DNA of 64,000 bases from Phallusia mammillata. Its lineage: Eukaryota; Chordata; Ascidiacea; Phlebobranchia; Ascidiidae. Of this stretch, positions 39,301-53,000 are shown piece by piece (within the stretch, counting starts at the first letter, position 1; every line of letters begins with the position of its first letter). Location: positions 80,686 to 144,685 of the forward strand of contig QLIY01000369.1 in the NCBI GenBank assembly GCA_003260075.1, written 5' to 3'. Both the position numbers and the translations under genes were made by a program. The notes under the pieces were generated by a model. The model saw only the letters and a program-made list of their open reading frames with translations, did no database searches and had not been told where the DNA came from.

Positions 39301-42300
39301 AGGTGTAAAAGAACAGATAGGAAATAAACTGCACCTGTGTGTAGTTGCTTGGTTGTGCAAAATCAGCTAGGCGTGGTTCCCTATAAGCAGACTGTGCTGT
39401 GTCATGTTACAGCATCGTTTTGTTTACCCCACGACACATTGCAGAAAAACTTTTATGCAGTATATGCACTTGTCCACAGATGGTTGCATAATTAGTATTC
39501 AATGTGTACAATAACATAGCATTTCACTTTGCAACGTTTATTTCAGTATATTTATCACGAAAATTATGAATATTCAAGTTATGTTGGGCATTTCTGGATC
39601 ACTCCAATTAATTTCATGTATTAGACAAAACATATTTTAGTTCAATTTAATGCAATGTTATCAAACATTTACCACACGATTTTCGTCTCGTAATTTTGAG
39701 CTATATTTTCTGTAGGTTATCAGTCTTGAAGGCTGGGTGGATATCATGTACTTTGTCATGGACGGTTATTCCTTCTATAGTTTCATTTACTTTATTCTTC
39801 TGATCGTGGTAAGTGTGTCAATAACATAGAAGTCAGTTAATAAAACATATAAAATAAATTCAAAAAACATTTAAATCCGATTACAAACAATAATGTTTTA
39901 TGCATGGAAAATTAGGTTAAAATATGTTAATCAGTTAAAAAACAACAGCATGTAAACCAGTTCCAAAAATCTAAAAACATAATTTAAAGAAACCACATAT
40001 TTTTTGTTTAAAAATACACTGTCCAAATTAAATGAGATTCATGAGTTAGAATAAGAGTTATAAGGTATCCCTAATTAGGCCTAAAAGTTGGGATAAGTCC
40101 GGCACAATTTAGGCCGAGTGTGAAATTAGGTCCGAATTCAACTTTTTTAAGTTAAGCCCAAACAGGGCATGACTTAAAACTCTGATTAAAATCATCTTTC
40201 GGTTTGTCGCTTTCCTTTTAAAATGTCCTTAATAAAGTCACTGATCAACCGTAGCGACCATTTAGACGCAAGCATTTCATATCTCTATTTAGCTTTCCCT
40301 TCTGAGTTGCATGCGAGACGTGAATCAATATTATTTCAAGCGCTAATGCTCTCGTGGCGAGACAGTTGTTATCTAGCACGTAAATTCCGTGACACTAGAC
40401 ATTCTGATCATTGTTCGATTACTCGTCATTCAACGTCACCCGAACGATTCTAATTGGCTTTTGTTTGTTATTTTGACGTGTTTGATGAAAATTATCACAA
40501 AAATCTATGCCAGTGCTTTTTAACTTTTTTTATGCATGCACCCTTTATGGTCGATGCTGCTATGCCCTTGTTACTGATGTAGCAGTTAAGGGGCTTTTGG
40601 ATCGTAAATTACCTAAATTAAAATGTTTAGCCCCAAAAGGCAAATGCAAATTGATATTTTTCAAGAGTACGATTCTGTTTTAAAATGGTAATTACTAGTA
40701 AGTTTGTTATCATACACGTACTAATAATTATCCACACGTTCGAAAGTTTGATTTATAACTTTTTGGTAAACCCCTATGGCTGGTTTAGTGTGCACCCTAG
40801 GGTTGACCACAATCCCTAGGTTAAGGGGCACTGGTCTGTGCTACCACAATAGTTTAGGTCATGGAATGCCAAAGAACTGTTATATTTTACGAACTGAGAA
40901 ATAAATATTTTGACTTGATTTAAGGTTCTTAAAATTTCGTTATACTAAATGTTATTTAAAGCTTTGTTTATGAAACAAAATATTTTTTGTTCCATCTTAT
41001 ATTAAATAGTTTTTTTAAATATTTATACGGCAGTCCTTTGCTATGAGTAACCAGTCAAAAACAGCTACGTATAAATAAGTAGCAAAGGGCAAAGAACTAA
41101 CCTTTTTTAAAGAGCCAAATCATGTGCGAAAAAAATACCAACGCTTTTTATGCCACCAATCGATTATCTTTGGTTCAAATACCACCAAAATCGATTCCGG
41201 ATAATCACCTTACGCTCATCCGTTTCGCAGATCGGCTCGTTTTTCATGATCAACCTGTGCTTGGTCGTCATAGCAACGCAATTCTCCGAGACGAAGCAGC
41301 GTGAGCAGCGGTTAATGGAAGAACAGAGGTTGAGGTTTAAATCGAACGACAGCACATTGGCTAGCTACTCCCCTCCCGGCAATTGCTACGAGGAATTGCT
41401 AAAATACATTTCTCACGTTTATAGGAAACGAAAGAGACGAATTAAACGGTAAGAATTCTCTTTTTTGGTGGGCAAAACAATGCCCTACTACCTCCAAACT
41501 TATACCGCTGTTTCTATAAAGTAAGACTTAGATGTGCGCACTGTTTTGACCTAAATGGTGTCATCGGTGCAGCTGGCGACAAGACATTGTCCCTACAGCA
41601 CGTTATGCCACTCTAGTTTTTGGGACCTGCAGGCCGCTACATACAGTTCATACTTGTTTGACATATGAGGCTCATCAGTACAGCTGGTGAGAAGACATAG
41701 GCCGTATCGGTTTGGGTAGCTATCCAGCGTCACTTCAGTTTGTTGGGAGTAACAGGCTGAAAAAACATGCCACACGAATGGAAGATACAAAAAATAACAT
41801 AAATATATCTATAACAGACAAGGATTGCTGTAATGTCTTTTGTTCTTGATATAAGTGCTAGAGAATAGACTTTTCAAGTTAAATGTCATTTGATTAAGGT
41901 TCATGAAAAACTAAAGGGCACTCGTTCAATTTTAAGATGTATATATTTCGCCACAGGAGTATCATCAGTATCTCATTTAAGTAGAATGAAAATAGTTTGG
42001 GAAGCACTGCCTTAAACCCCCTCTGTAAAGGTGGTGGCGACGGAGGAAAAATGAGAAGCGAGAAAAGAAAAAGGGATTCTCTGGATCAGCGACCTCTTCC
42101 TATCCAGCTCCAGTGAAATCCGCCTCAGCATCCAAAAGAGCAAAGAAGAAGACCAAATCAATCCATCTTCATCACCACCACCATCATCACTATCATCATT
42201 ATCACATCTCGGATTCAACAGAGAGAGGAGAAAGACTCTTGAAAGTTGGGGTTGAAATCGATTTGCACGATGCGCCCCCCTTTGACCCCAGTGCTTCCCC

Positions 42301-44007
42301 TTCCCCCGCGAGGTTAATGTTGGGTAATGCTGGTTCTGATGCAATCGATATCCCAACTGTTAAAAACTCTTTCAGGTAAACTGGTCCAAATTCGTGTTTA
42401 TAATACATAGCAATATTTTTAAGGTATATTCTGTATCATATTTCCTTATTCAAATAGAATCATTATTATACTAAACAGTAGAAATATATATTTATCACTG
42501 TTTACCGTTTTTAGCTTAGTAAACTATCGACAATAAAACCTATGTTTGAAATTAAATTCCGCAAGATTTAGGGAAATGGATTACACATTTTTCCCATTTG
42601 CCATTATCAGTTCCCTGTTCAAATAGAATCTGATTTGGTTATGCTTATTTTTGTACTTTTGAAAGTCGCCTATGTACTTTCGCCCTTTTGTCCTTGGTTG
42701 TAGTATAGGCTCCGGTTCTGTATTCGGTTTTGAACGTATTTTTGAGTCCTATAAATAAGTTTCAATTGTAAAAAAATGTTCGTAAAATTCGTTAAACGGT
42801 TTTACTCTGATAGTTTGTGCTTCCTACTGTCACTTAAATGAGCGCTTTTTGTCTCCTTTAAACATCACCGGGAATATTTTATTGCTGTAGTTGTTTTTAA
42901 CCTAAACTCATAGCCCGTTATTTTCGTTTTTCTTCAGATTAACTTTACCGCGTGTTTCACCTTCCTTTAACACCTCGGCTCTTTCTTTACCCGGGTCTCT
43001 GACGTCAGACACACGTCACAGCGCGACGCCAAATCGCCGAAGATCGGGTGACGTCACTATTACGTCAGCGGGAGCGATTTACTTCAGCCCGCCCCAGGAA
43101 ACGCCCTGTAAGGAACCGGGGAAGGTCGGAGGGTACTTATGCTCCCCAGGCCTTGGTAAGTGAACAGTTTATTACAAGACTGGCTGTGTTGGTATTACTG
43201 GATTATATCTCCACAATAAAGATAGTAAAATGGTGCATTTGCCTCAGATTGTTAAGAAACATTTTTTGAGCAAAAAGCAAACGCTGTTTTTAAAAGATGA
43301 CAAAATTTTGTGCCCAAATATTAAAGAAAAATCATGTCGGTTTTTATTGCAATGTCAGCTCTTTATAAAAATAACAAAAATGTAAGGTATAGTACCCCTT
43401 AATCTTCACACTTCACTGCCTATTTTTCAAAAATAAAAAAACCTTTTTGGCCACAAACGTGTTCTGATGTTTTTATATGACGCAGTAATTGTCGCTTACC
43501 AATTTTTTAAATGCACCACTACTGCAGTCCTAGCGTAAAGGCATTTTAAAAAAAAAGTTTATAAAATTTAAACAATGGTGTTAAATCTATCACAGACCGC
43601 AATCGCAGTCCAAGAGGAAGTTTTTATCTTCAGTCCGAAGCAGGTTCGCCATCAAAACGTCAAACCTTTGTAAGATCTGACGTCAACTGTTCCTGTTCTG
43701 CTTATGACATCACAGATGCTGGTTTGGAACCTGAAGCAGAAAAAGTGGTTTATGACGACACAATCGCTTCGAAACAATGTTGCTGCCAAATCGACTGCAA
43801 GGTTTTTGAGTTTGTTTTTGTTTTCTAAAACAAATTCTGTTGCTTTATAGCAGTGGTTCTCAAACTTTGTTTATTGCGACGCCCCTGGACAAGTTTTCTG
43901 GACATGCGACGCACCAGCAAATAAAAGTTAATGAGGAAACTCATTATAAAAGTTGTATTTGTTGATACAACAACAAAAAACCACGAAACGGAACTATTCT
44001 GCGACGC

Positions 44008-44088
<81 letters not shown>

Positions 44089-47000
44089 ATACATAATTTG
44101 TCTTGCAAGATATGCTATTATCCTAAAGAAGACGTCTTGTATGGGACATCAGAACGTCCATTCTTTGCGATAAAAAACTGCTGGAAGAGTTATACTCGTT
44201 TATGTATTATGCCTGACAGCAATAGCTTATTTATTTACTTTTATGTTGCATGGTCTGTCAATTCATGATATTTTCTAGTACTGTAGTTGAAAAAGCTATT
44301 GAAATCAATATTGCGCAAACCAGGGTTTCGACTGAAATTAACCCACCCATTTAGGGGCCAAGACCATCGGATAGAGAAAATAAAAGTCAAACAAACACAT
44401 TGAATAGTTTTTTTCTCGTCAAATTTTAAAGCTGATTTTTTTTAGCTCATAGCAAAATTTTGTAATATTTTTTAAAATACAAAAACGACCTAAACCGATT
44501 TTCCAACTTTTTGTCTTTTTCAGAGCAAGTGGAAAAAATTTCGTGAATTTTGTTCTGAGATTTCGGGAAATGTGAAACGTGTAGTGGACAGTCGATATTT
44601 CAACCGGGGAATTATGATAGCAATTCTCATTAACACGATGAGTATGGGAATCGAACACCACAATCAGGTAAGCATGAAAGTGTGGCAAAGGTTGTTTGTT
44701 AATCAGAAGAAAATATAGTGTAATTTTTACGCTGCAATGTGAATTTTTACTTTATTTCAGCAAAATGAGTTTTGCCAAGTTCTGTTTGATCAAAACTACC
44801 TTTAAATGTTGCCTTCGTGTGACTGTGTAATGGCATCAAGGGGGGGGGGGCACCACAATCAGGTAAGCATGAAAATGTGGCAAAGGTTGCTTTGTCCATC
44901 AAAAGAAAATAGTGCATTTTCACGCTGCAATGTGAATTTTATTTCAGTTAAAATTGGTTTTGCCAAGTTCTGTTCGATCGAAACTACCTTAATATGTTGC
45001 CTGTGACTGTATAATGGTTTTAAACTAAAAAGGGCCGTAACCAATTGATTCTTGTATGTGTTCAGGGGGGGGGGCCGTAACCAATTTATTCTTTTATGTA
45101 TTGGGACGTTGCTATCGACTTGAAACAAACTATGAATTTTACCATTTTGAGCGCAATCTAATAGCTATTTCTTTTCGGTAAATACACCAGCGATTATAAA
45201 ATGCTGTGTAAACTTTATGAGTGTGGAACATATATATACTGTGATAAGCCCTGAACGTTCGTCATGCAATGCAAAGGGGGGGGGGCGCCAGCAGATGGCA
45301 ATAATAAAGAGAAAGCAGAGTGTTCTGTGCATGTAAGGCTGAATTTTAAGACAGTGGCATGGTAAAAACTATAAACAAGCAATGTAACAGGTTAAAATGT
45401 TTCTTCAATATAACCACCCAAATCGGTTGGCGTGCCATAAAAAACACCTCATTTTGAGCTGAATCTAATAGCTATTTTAGTTGGGTAAATAAATACACCA
45501 GCGATTATAAAATGCTGTGTAGCCTGTGTTAACTATATGAGTGTGGAACATATTCTGTGATAAACCCTGAACGTTCGTCATGCAATGCAAACCCAGCGAT
45601 ATATTCATATTTAAATCACTGAGCTTAGCCATAACAGATGTCAAACCCATTCGGGCTGGTGTACAACGTGTCGAAAAATTTAGCCTGCGGTAATACTCGA
45701 ACTAATGACATGGGCCATTAAGCACTGGCTTTTCTTTTGAGCAACGCAGATATACCTATAGTATAATAAACAAATTCTTACTAACTAAAACACAACAATC
45801 CAGTGTAAAATATTTGCTAAAAAGTTAAAATTACAGTCACATAGTTTACGGTCGTTGTTAGTATCATTTGAACTGTTGTTTAGCAGTCAAAGATAAATTA
45901 TAATCTTTTGAACATTGTGTAGTTCAGGGTTGTTTGGGGCAAAATACGACGCGATAGAGCACGTAAATTACACAAGATACACCGAAATCCCATTAGCTCT
46001 GTTTTCTCAACAAACAAGCTTTCATGTCCCGAATATTATTTCTACCCCAAATTTAGTGGAAATGAAAAACCGCACCACATGTAGATGTTTGTGCAGATAA
46101 ACCTTTGGACCGACAGGCACGTATTATAGGTTCTTAGAACAGGGGTTCCAAAACTTTTTTGGTCTGTGGCCCAATTGTCTATTTAATAGGAATCCGTGGC
46201 TCAACGTGCTGAAATTTGGGCACAAACAAAAAAATAACTCAAAACAAGCGAAATGGTTTCTAGCAATTTATTTTTAATGAGATACCTGCTCCTGAAATTT
46301 GGCTACAAGATTCGGAATTCTTTACAAATATTATGTTTTTCAAAACAAAGCGCATAATATCTACAGTATAACAAAACAGTAGAATCTGTTCAAATGGCTC
46401 TGTGGCCCATNCGCATAATATATACAGTATAACAAAACAGTAGAATCTGTTCAAATGGCTCTGTGGCCCATTGAAAATGTCTTGGTGGCCTAGTACTGGG
46501 CCATGGCTCACAGTTTGGGAACCACTGGGTTAGAAGAAGGGTGCTCAACTTGCGGCCGCAGATATTAACTTATATGTTAGCGTATGTTAAAGTAAATATA
46601 CCAGCGGCTGTACGAAGTTTTTGGGCGTAGTGGACACCTTGGTGGCTGTTAGTGAAAGAAAAACCTGTTAAGTCACTGGAAATGGCTACAAAGTTGTACA
46701 ATATTAAAAAATATTGTGCGCTGAAAATCGATTAGTGCGCTAAAGTGCTTAAACATTCAAGAATATTACATCCAACTTTGAAAATCGTTTTATTTTTAAC
46801 ATAAAACATACACATCAACACATTTCTGAAAAACATTACTCTTGACAACTATCAGTAACTTTTAAAATGTTTTTTATTTCAAATCGTGTCATATTTAGTT
46901 TTCGAGGTACTAGGACTATTGGCTTACTTCACTATGATCTTATGAATGGTTATCTTGTCATACATAAAAAATAACACAAATTTTATCAAGATATGAAGAC

Positions 47001-50000
47001 ATTAACAGTCTAAATTCAGTAGGTTATCAAAAAAAGTGAACCTTTCCTTTTTTTGTTTCAGCCCCAAACCCTTACAGAGGTTCTTGAAATCAGCAACGTA
47101 GTGTTTACTACCTTGTTCGTGTTGGAAATGATTGCCAAACTTATCGCATTTGGAGTTGTGGGTTACGCCAAGAACCTCTACAACATGTTTGATGCTGTCA
47201 TTGTGATCATTAGGTAATGGATTGTGGAATGAAAATAAAATATATTCTTACGTGATAAGTAAATAAATTATCGCATTAAATTTATTTTGTATTTATTAGT
47301 ACAAAGCTGAAATTGTCGAATATTTTATTTGATAAATGACTTCATTTTATAACAGTTACTGACAGTTTGTTTAATATTGATAATTTTGAAATTTTACATT
47401 TTTTTAAATTTACAATTTATTTTATTTTTTACAGTTTATTCCAGATACTAATCGTGCTGTTACCTAATTGAAGCGAAATAATTATGTTTTGAAATTAAAG
47501 AATAAATGATTTTCATTTTCAGCATTTAATTGTAATGCGGTTGTATTCCATTGATATAAAATATATTTCCTTTACAGTGTTTGGGAAATCGTTGCTGGGA
47601 CACAAAACGGCGGTGGTCTATCTGTGCTCAGAACTTTTCGTTTACTTCGCGTTCTCAAGCTTGTTCGATTTCTACCGGCTCTTCGGCGCCAGTTAGTGGT
47701 GCTTATGCGTACAATGGACAACGTGGCAACTTTCATGATGCTCTTGACGCTTTTTATATTTATTTTCAGGTAAGTTTTGATGACAAATTTGAGCTAGTTT
47801 TAACCTGGTCAAGTACAAATAGCAATTCGATTATCGTAATTCACATCCAAAAACCTATAATCAATCGTGGGACTTAAATTTTTGTCAGCCGGTTCTATCA
47901 CAAAAGTCATATTTTTCCACCGGTTGGGGGGGGGGGGGTGGATTCAATGTTTTTGTCAGCCGGTTCTATCACAAAAGTCATATTTTTCCACCGGTTGTGT
48001 TACAAAAGTCCATTAACAGTAACCGGCCATGCTAACTGGTTCGCTGATCTCATAAAATTTAATGATACGGTTCTATAGAACCGGTGCGAACCGGCTGAAT
48101 ACCACCACTGCCTATAATATATGGTTCATGCTATATAGGTTATGACTGCTTTTACATGGTTAAAAAACAAAGAATTAGAAATAAACAAAACGAATGAACA
48201 ACTTTTTTAAAAGTGTATTACGAAACACTTTCTGAAACCATTTCGTTGCTAAATTGTCAAAATGTTTGTAGATTTTTTACATCTTGAGGTACTTGCAGGT
48301 ATTAAGGCAAATTTATAAAGTATATTCCCTAGCAACTTAAAAACTTTTAGACAGAACGAGCAGGTCGCAAAATTGTAAACCGTTATAAATACAGATAAAT
48401 TTGTAAACTGTATGGGACCAGAAGCCTTTTTCGGACTGATTTAAAAACATTGCCAGTAGGCCTTAATACCTTTCCCACTATAGATCAAATTGAGTTCGTC
48501 GCTGCAAACTTTGTGGAAAGAAGAACTAAATTATAAGCTGCAGACAGTGCACACTGTTTCGACCTATAAGGTCTCATCAGTGCAGCTGGTGACGAGAGAT
48601 CGGCCGCATTGGCTAGTGTAGCCATCCAACGGCACTCCAGTTTGTGGTGAGCAACAGGGTACAACCCCATGCATCACCTAGTCTGTGCGATGCCACAACT
48701 GGGCATACAGCACAAATGAAACTGGCTCACAGTGGCCAAGCAACTGCTTGGGAACCACAGTGAAGTCGGCTCAGTGTCACAGTATCAATGTAAAAGCATA
48801 TGAGCCAATAAATGATAAGCTGCAGACAGTGCACACTGTTTCGACCTATAAGGTCTCATCAGTGCAGCTGGTGACGAGAGATCGGCTGTATTGGCTAGTG
48901 TAGCCATCCAACGGCACTCCAGTTTGTGGTGAGCTACAGGGTACAACCCCATGCATCACCTAGTCTGTGCGATGCCACAACTGGACATACAGCACAATTG
49001 AAACTTGCTCACAGTGGCCAAGCAACTGCTTGGGAACCACAGTGAAGTCGGCTCAGTGTCACAGTATCAATGTAAAAAAGAACTAAATTATTATTCTGTT
49101 TTTTGTACAGTATTCTTGGCATGCACTTGTTCGGTTGCGAATTCTGCAAACTCAACCAATATGGAGAGACTGAATGCGACCGAAAGAACTTTGATTCTCT
49201 TCTCTGGGCTTTCGTTACTGTCTTCCAGGTGTGCTAAATAAACTTATATACTTAAATACGTCACGAAATTCACAATACTTTTCTCACAGTACGCCAGGCT
49301 CATTAAAGCTGGCAACGGTGCTTGTGATTTAAATTTCGGCGGATTCTTCACTGAGCCTACGTAGTGCAGTTGGTTAAGCGCGAGTCCCGGAAAGACTCGT
49401 AGTTTCGAATCCCACCGCAGGCTACATTTTTCTAGCCTATCGCCTGGCCATATGGTTGTGAATGCTTGGTGACCGGCTGATTCGGTATGGCGCCTTTTAT
49501 AGCCCTGGCGTACTGTGATTTACATATGAGCGTGCCGTGATCACTGGTCTGCATAGACGCTTTACGGCTGATCCCAGTTATGAATTTATGTTCATCTTAA
49601 CTGATACTTTCCCAATATTGTTCTTTAATACGAGCAAGTGATAATACAAAAATAATATGCAAGTGACAAAAATACTTGTTTTGGGGGGAGAAGGGGTTCT
49701 TAACAGAAGTGAGAGAGTTTAAACTGAACAGTATCAGACACTCGAACAGACAACATGGTCATCGATGATCACTGTTTATCCTGCGGTTAAACTATATATA
49801 TTCCATGCATATTTGTTGAATAATTCAGTACATTTTTCGCTCTCAGTCCGTTGATAGAACTTGTTACCTTGTTATTTTGTTGTGCCAAGCTGAAAGTTAT
49901 TTTTTGCTTTGTTTTCTCTATAGATCCTTACCCAAGAAGATTGGAATGTCGTCTTATACAACGGAATGGCAGCTACACACCCAGCAGCTGCCATATACTT

Positions 50001-53000
50001 CATCACAGGGGGGGGGGAATAGGCAACTACGTTCTATTTAACTTGCTTGTCGCAATTCTCGTGGAAGGATTTCAAGCTGAGGTAGGTGCACTCGTGCGTG
50101 ACTGTCACGTGACAAACGACACCCAATCAAGTTTGTAATAGCAGTAGTATGTTCTGTTTAGTAGTTCATATAATTCTTCGCAGTATTGTGTCCATCACTT
50201 TCATTCATTTCATTTCTGGTCTTTTCTCGCTGGTAATGTATTTGTTTAGTGGCAAATGTGTTTTATTGGTCCATTTTTAAATGTTATTGTTTACTTAGGG
50301 CAGTGGTTCTCAAACTTTTTTTTTGTTGCGACGCCTCTGGAAAAGTTTTCAGGACTTGCGACGCACCAGCTTATTATTAAAGTTGTGTTTATTAATACAA
50401 CAACAAAAATCCACGAAACGGAACTATTCTGCGACGCCCTGGAAAATTTAAACGACGTACCAGGGCGTCGCGACGCACAGTTTGAGAACTACTGACTTAG
50501 GGAATTAAAACGTGATTTCACAAATCTCGAGAACTATGAACTTCTTTAAAAACCGCTAAAAAATAGTAAAATCGTTTGGACCTAGTTTTTACGGAAATTG
50601 TTTTTGCAGGGCTTTACAATATGTAGTTTAAAACGCACTGGGCGTGTGGTTTAAAGCGTGAAAAATACATTGCCATACAGTTTGTACAGTATACTCGATT
50701 GCACTTGTTTTAATAATTGTCTTAAACTCATCACCTTGTGCCGCGATTGGCTCATTAGCTTTTTCTTTATCTTAACCACGTGACTCACACCTCGGGTCAC
50801 GTGCCTTCACGCTTCACCACACACGCATGTCGACGTTGTTGTGTTTCGGCGCAGTGCTATCCGGATCGCTTTCAGGGCGATGACGTAAGCGACGATGAAC
50901 TCAGCGAACACAGCGTGGCGGATGAATACACGAGGAAGGTTGCCAACGCTCTTGGCTTGCGTCAGCCGCTCCCCACCAGTCGCGCCCTCCAGCGGCAGAA
51001 CTCCATGCATGTATGTGATGTTTATGTTCGGCACTAGGCCTCATCTCCATCTGTTAATGTTGTTGTACTTAATGTGTAGACTGTTATAATCAGCTGTAAG
51101 TTTAATATTTGTTGATTTTAGTCATGATTCGTTTGTACCCATTGTAGATCACGATTATATGTTTCATATAAAAAGTATTTAATTTATTGATCTATCCCAT
51201 TCTCACAAAAAAACACACAATTATAAATGCTTTTGTTTCGTCTTATTTATAGCGAGTAGAGATGTCTAGTACGTCATCATCCCTCTACTCGAGTGACGAG
51301 GACATTTGTGATGACGTTCCTATTGTGATGACGTCAAATGGAAAAGGTGACGTCTTAACTGTTTTGTATTCATTTGATAGAAATTTGATTTGTGCGTTTG
51401 TTTTTTTTCTTGTAGTTAATAACAATAATATAACTCTTACTGTTTTTACTTTGTAATCTATATTTTGTCCACAGTTGGTTTGTTTTCACATTTTTGTCAT
51501 AAAATAGTGGATTAATCTGATTTAACATCCCACAGTTAGTAGATTTTGAATTAGTAGAAACTGTTGACGTTATTTTCAAAATCCCTGTTATCCTTGATAA
51601 CCCATGATTTGACCCCAAAAATGATATTTTAAAAAAACTTTGTTTTGCTTGAAACACAAAGTGTAAGGCATGGAGAATTGCAAATTTCGTACTTCAAAAT
51701 TAAACTATTTTCCTTTTCACGTTGTTCTGTCTTTTCTAAGTTTTATATTTTCACGCAGTCTCCTGTGGTGACAGCGATGACGACGAAGCATTCACGCATG
51801 ACCTGCCAATCATAACTCGCACAGCGGCCACACCCCTGCCAACGCCCACTCCGCTTGCTTCCCACAATTCCTTGCACGAGAAAGAGCCTGGATTGAGTTT
51901 TGAACAGTGCAAGTTTTTGAAGGGCGCCGAGTACGGGAGCATTATTAGCATCGATCGTAGACGCAGCGATTCGAGTTACGGACACCCAGCGACCCTCTCA
52001 TCCGATTCTAGAAAGTCAAGTACTATAGTAAGTATGAATTTGCTTGTCTGCAGAAGGTTTGTAAATCCCAACTTCTGAAAGTGTTATTCGCAATTGAATG
52101 CCTAGCATCGTCGTCAACATGGCCGAGGGGGGGGGGGCCGTAGACGCAGCGATTCGAGTTACGGACACCCAGCGACGCTCTCATCCGATTCTAGAAAGTC
52201 AAGCACTATAGTAAGTATGAATTTGCTTGTCTGCAGAAGGTTTGTAAATCCTAACTTCTGATAGTGTTATTCGCAATTGAATGCCTAGCATCGTCGTCAA
52301 CATGGCCGAGTGGTTATATAAACGTCTTGTGTTCACAAGATTGTGGGTTCGAATCCTATCTCTGTCCCTTTTGTTTCCCTGCGAAAGAAACTTGAACGGC
52401 ATTGCTCCAACCCAGTGGTTCTCAATGGGTTGAACTAAATTGAAGTCACCAACTGCCTCAAATAATAGAACATGATTTAATGGGCTTGCAATAAAAACAG
52501 GGAGTTCGACGTTTTTGGCAAATTGGTTATGCGATTAACCGGATTTGTTTTTTTAAACCCATTTTCAAGTCCAACTTTAAGCACTAAAGATTTAGGTCAT
52601 AAAAGTGAATGTAATTTTGCGACTCTAGTTGCTATCATTTTTCCACCCTTGTGTTTTGTATATATGTGGCCTATATTTCCTCTTTTGTTATCTTGCAGTC
52701 CCGGTTAAGTGTATCAAGCCACATTAAGGCGTTCCGGTCTAAAAATAAGGAGCTTCCACTTGATCAACAATCTCTGGTGTCCGGGATAGCTGATGACGAA
52801 AGCGATGGTGGGTTGAAGTTCTGTTGCACTCTGCTACGTGCTACGCCATGATACCTTTTAGACATGTTTTGTGGCTTGCATATTAATTTCCATGCGTAAT
52901 ATTATACACAGTGCTTGAAATCATGGTTAAAGAAGTGTACTTTTAACCCTGGTTTGCTTGAACGCTTTAGGGTTGATCCCTGTAATAAATTAATGTTCAA

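Larger units (their letters stand above)
44668..47061 (+). other. Intron 14 of Cav3
   Basis: No exon seen. Contains three G-run duplications, a hAT-like MITE (46140-46527) and an N-joined duplication inside that MITE. Confidence 0.6.

Noticed and set aside
42173..42207. Trinucleotide (cat/cac) microsatellite
   Set aside because: It is coding: in frame it gives the histidine run of exon 11.
43825..44173. Open frames with long poly-Pro or poly-Gly
   Set aside because: They are translations of the 78-G run and have no splice or homology support.
49355..49423. Functional tRNA gene (anticodon loop ccggaaa, Ser-like GGA)
   Set aside because: C instead of T at position 33, T-stem mismatches and an enclosing repeat unit; called SINE-like.
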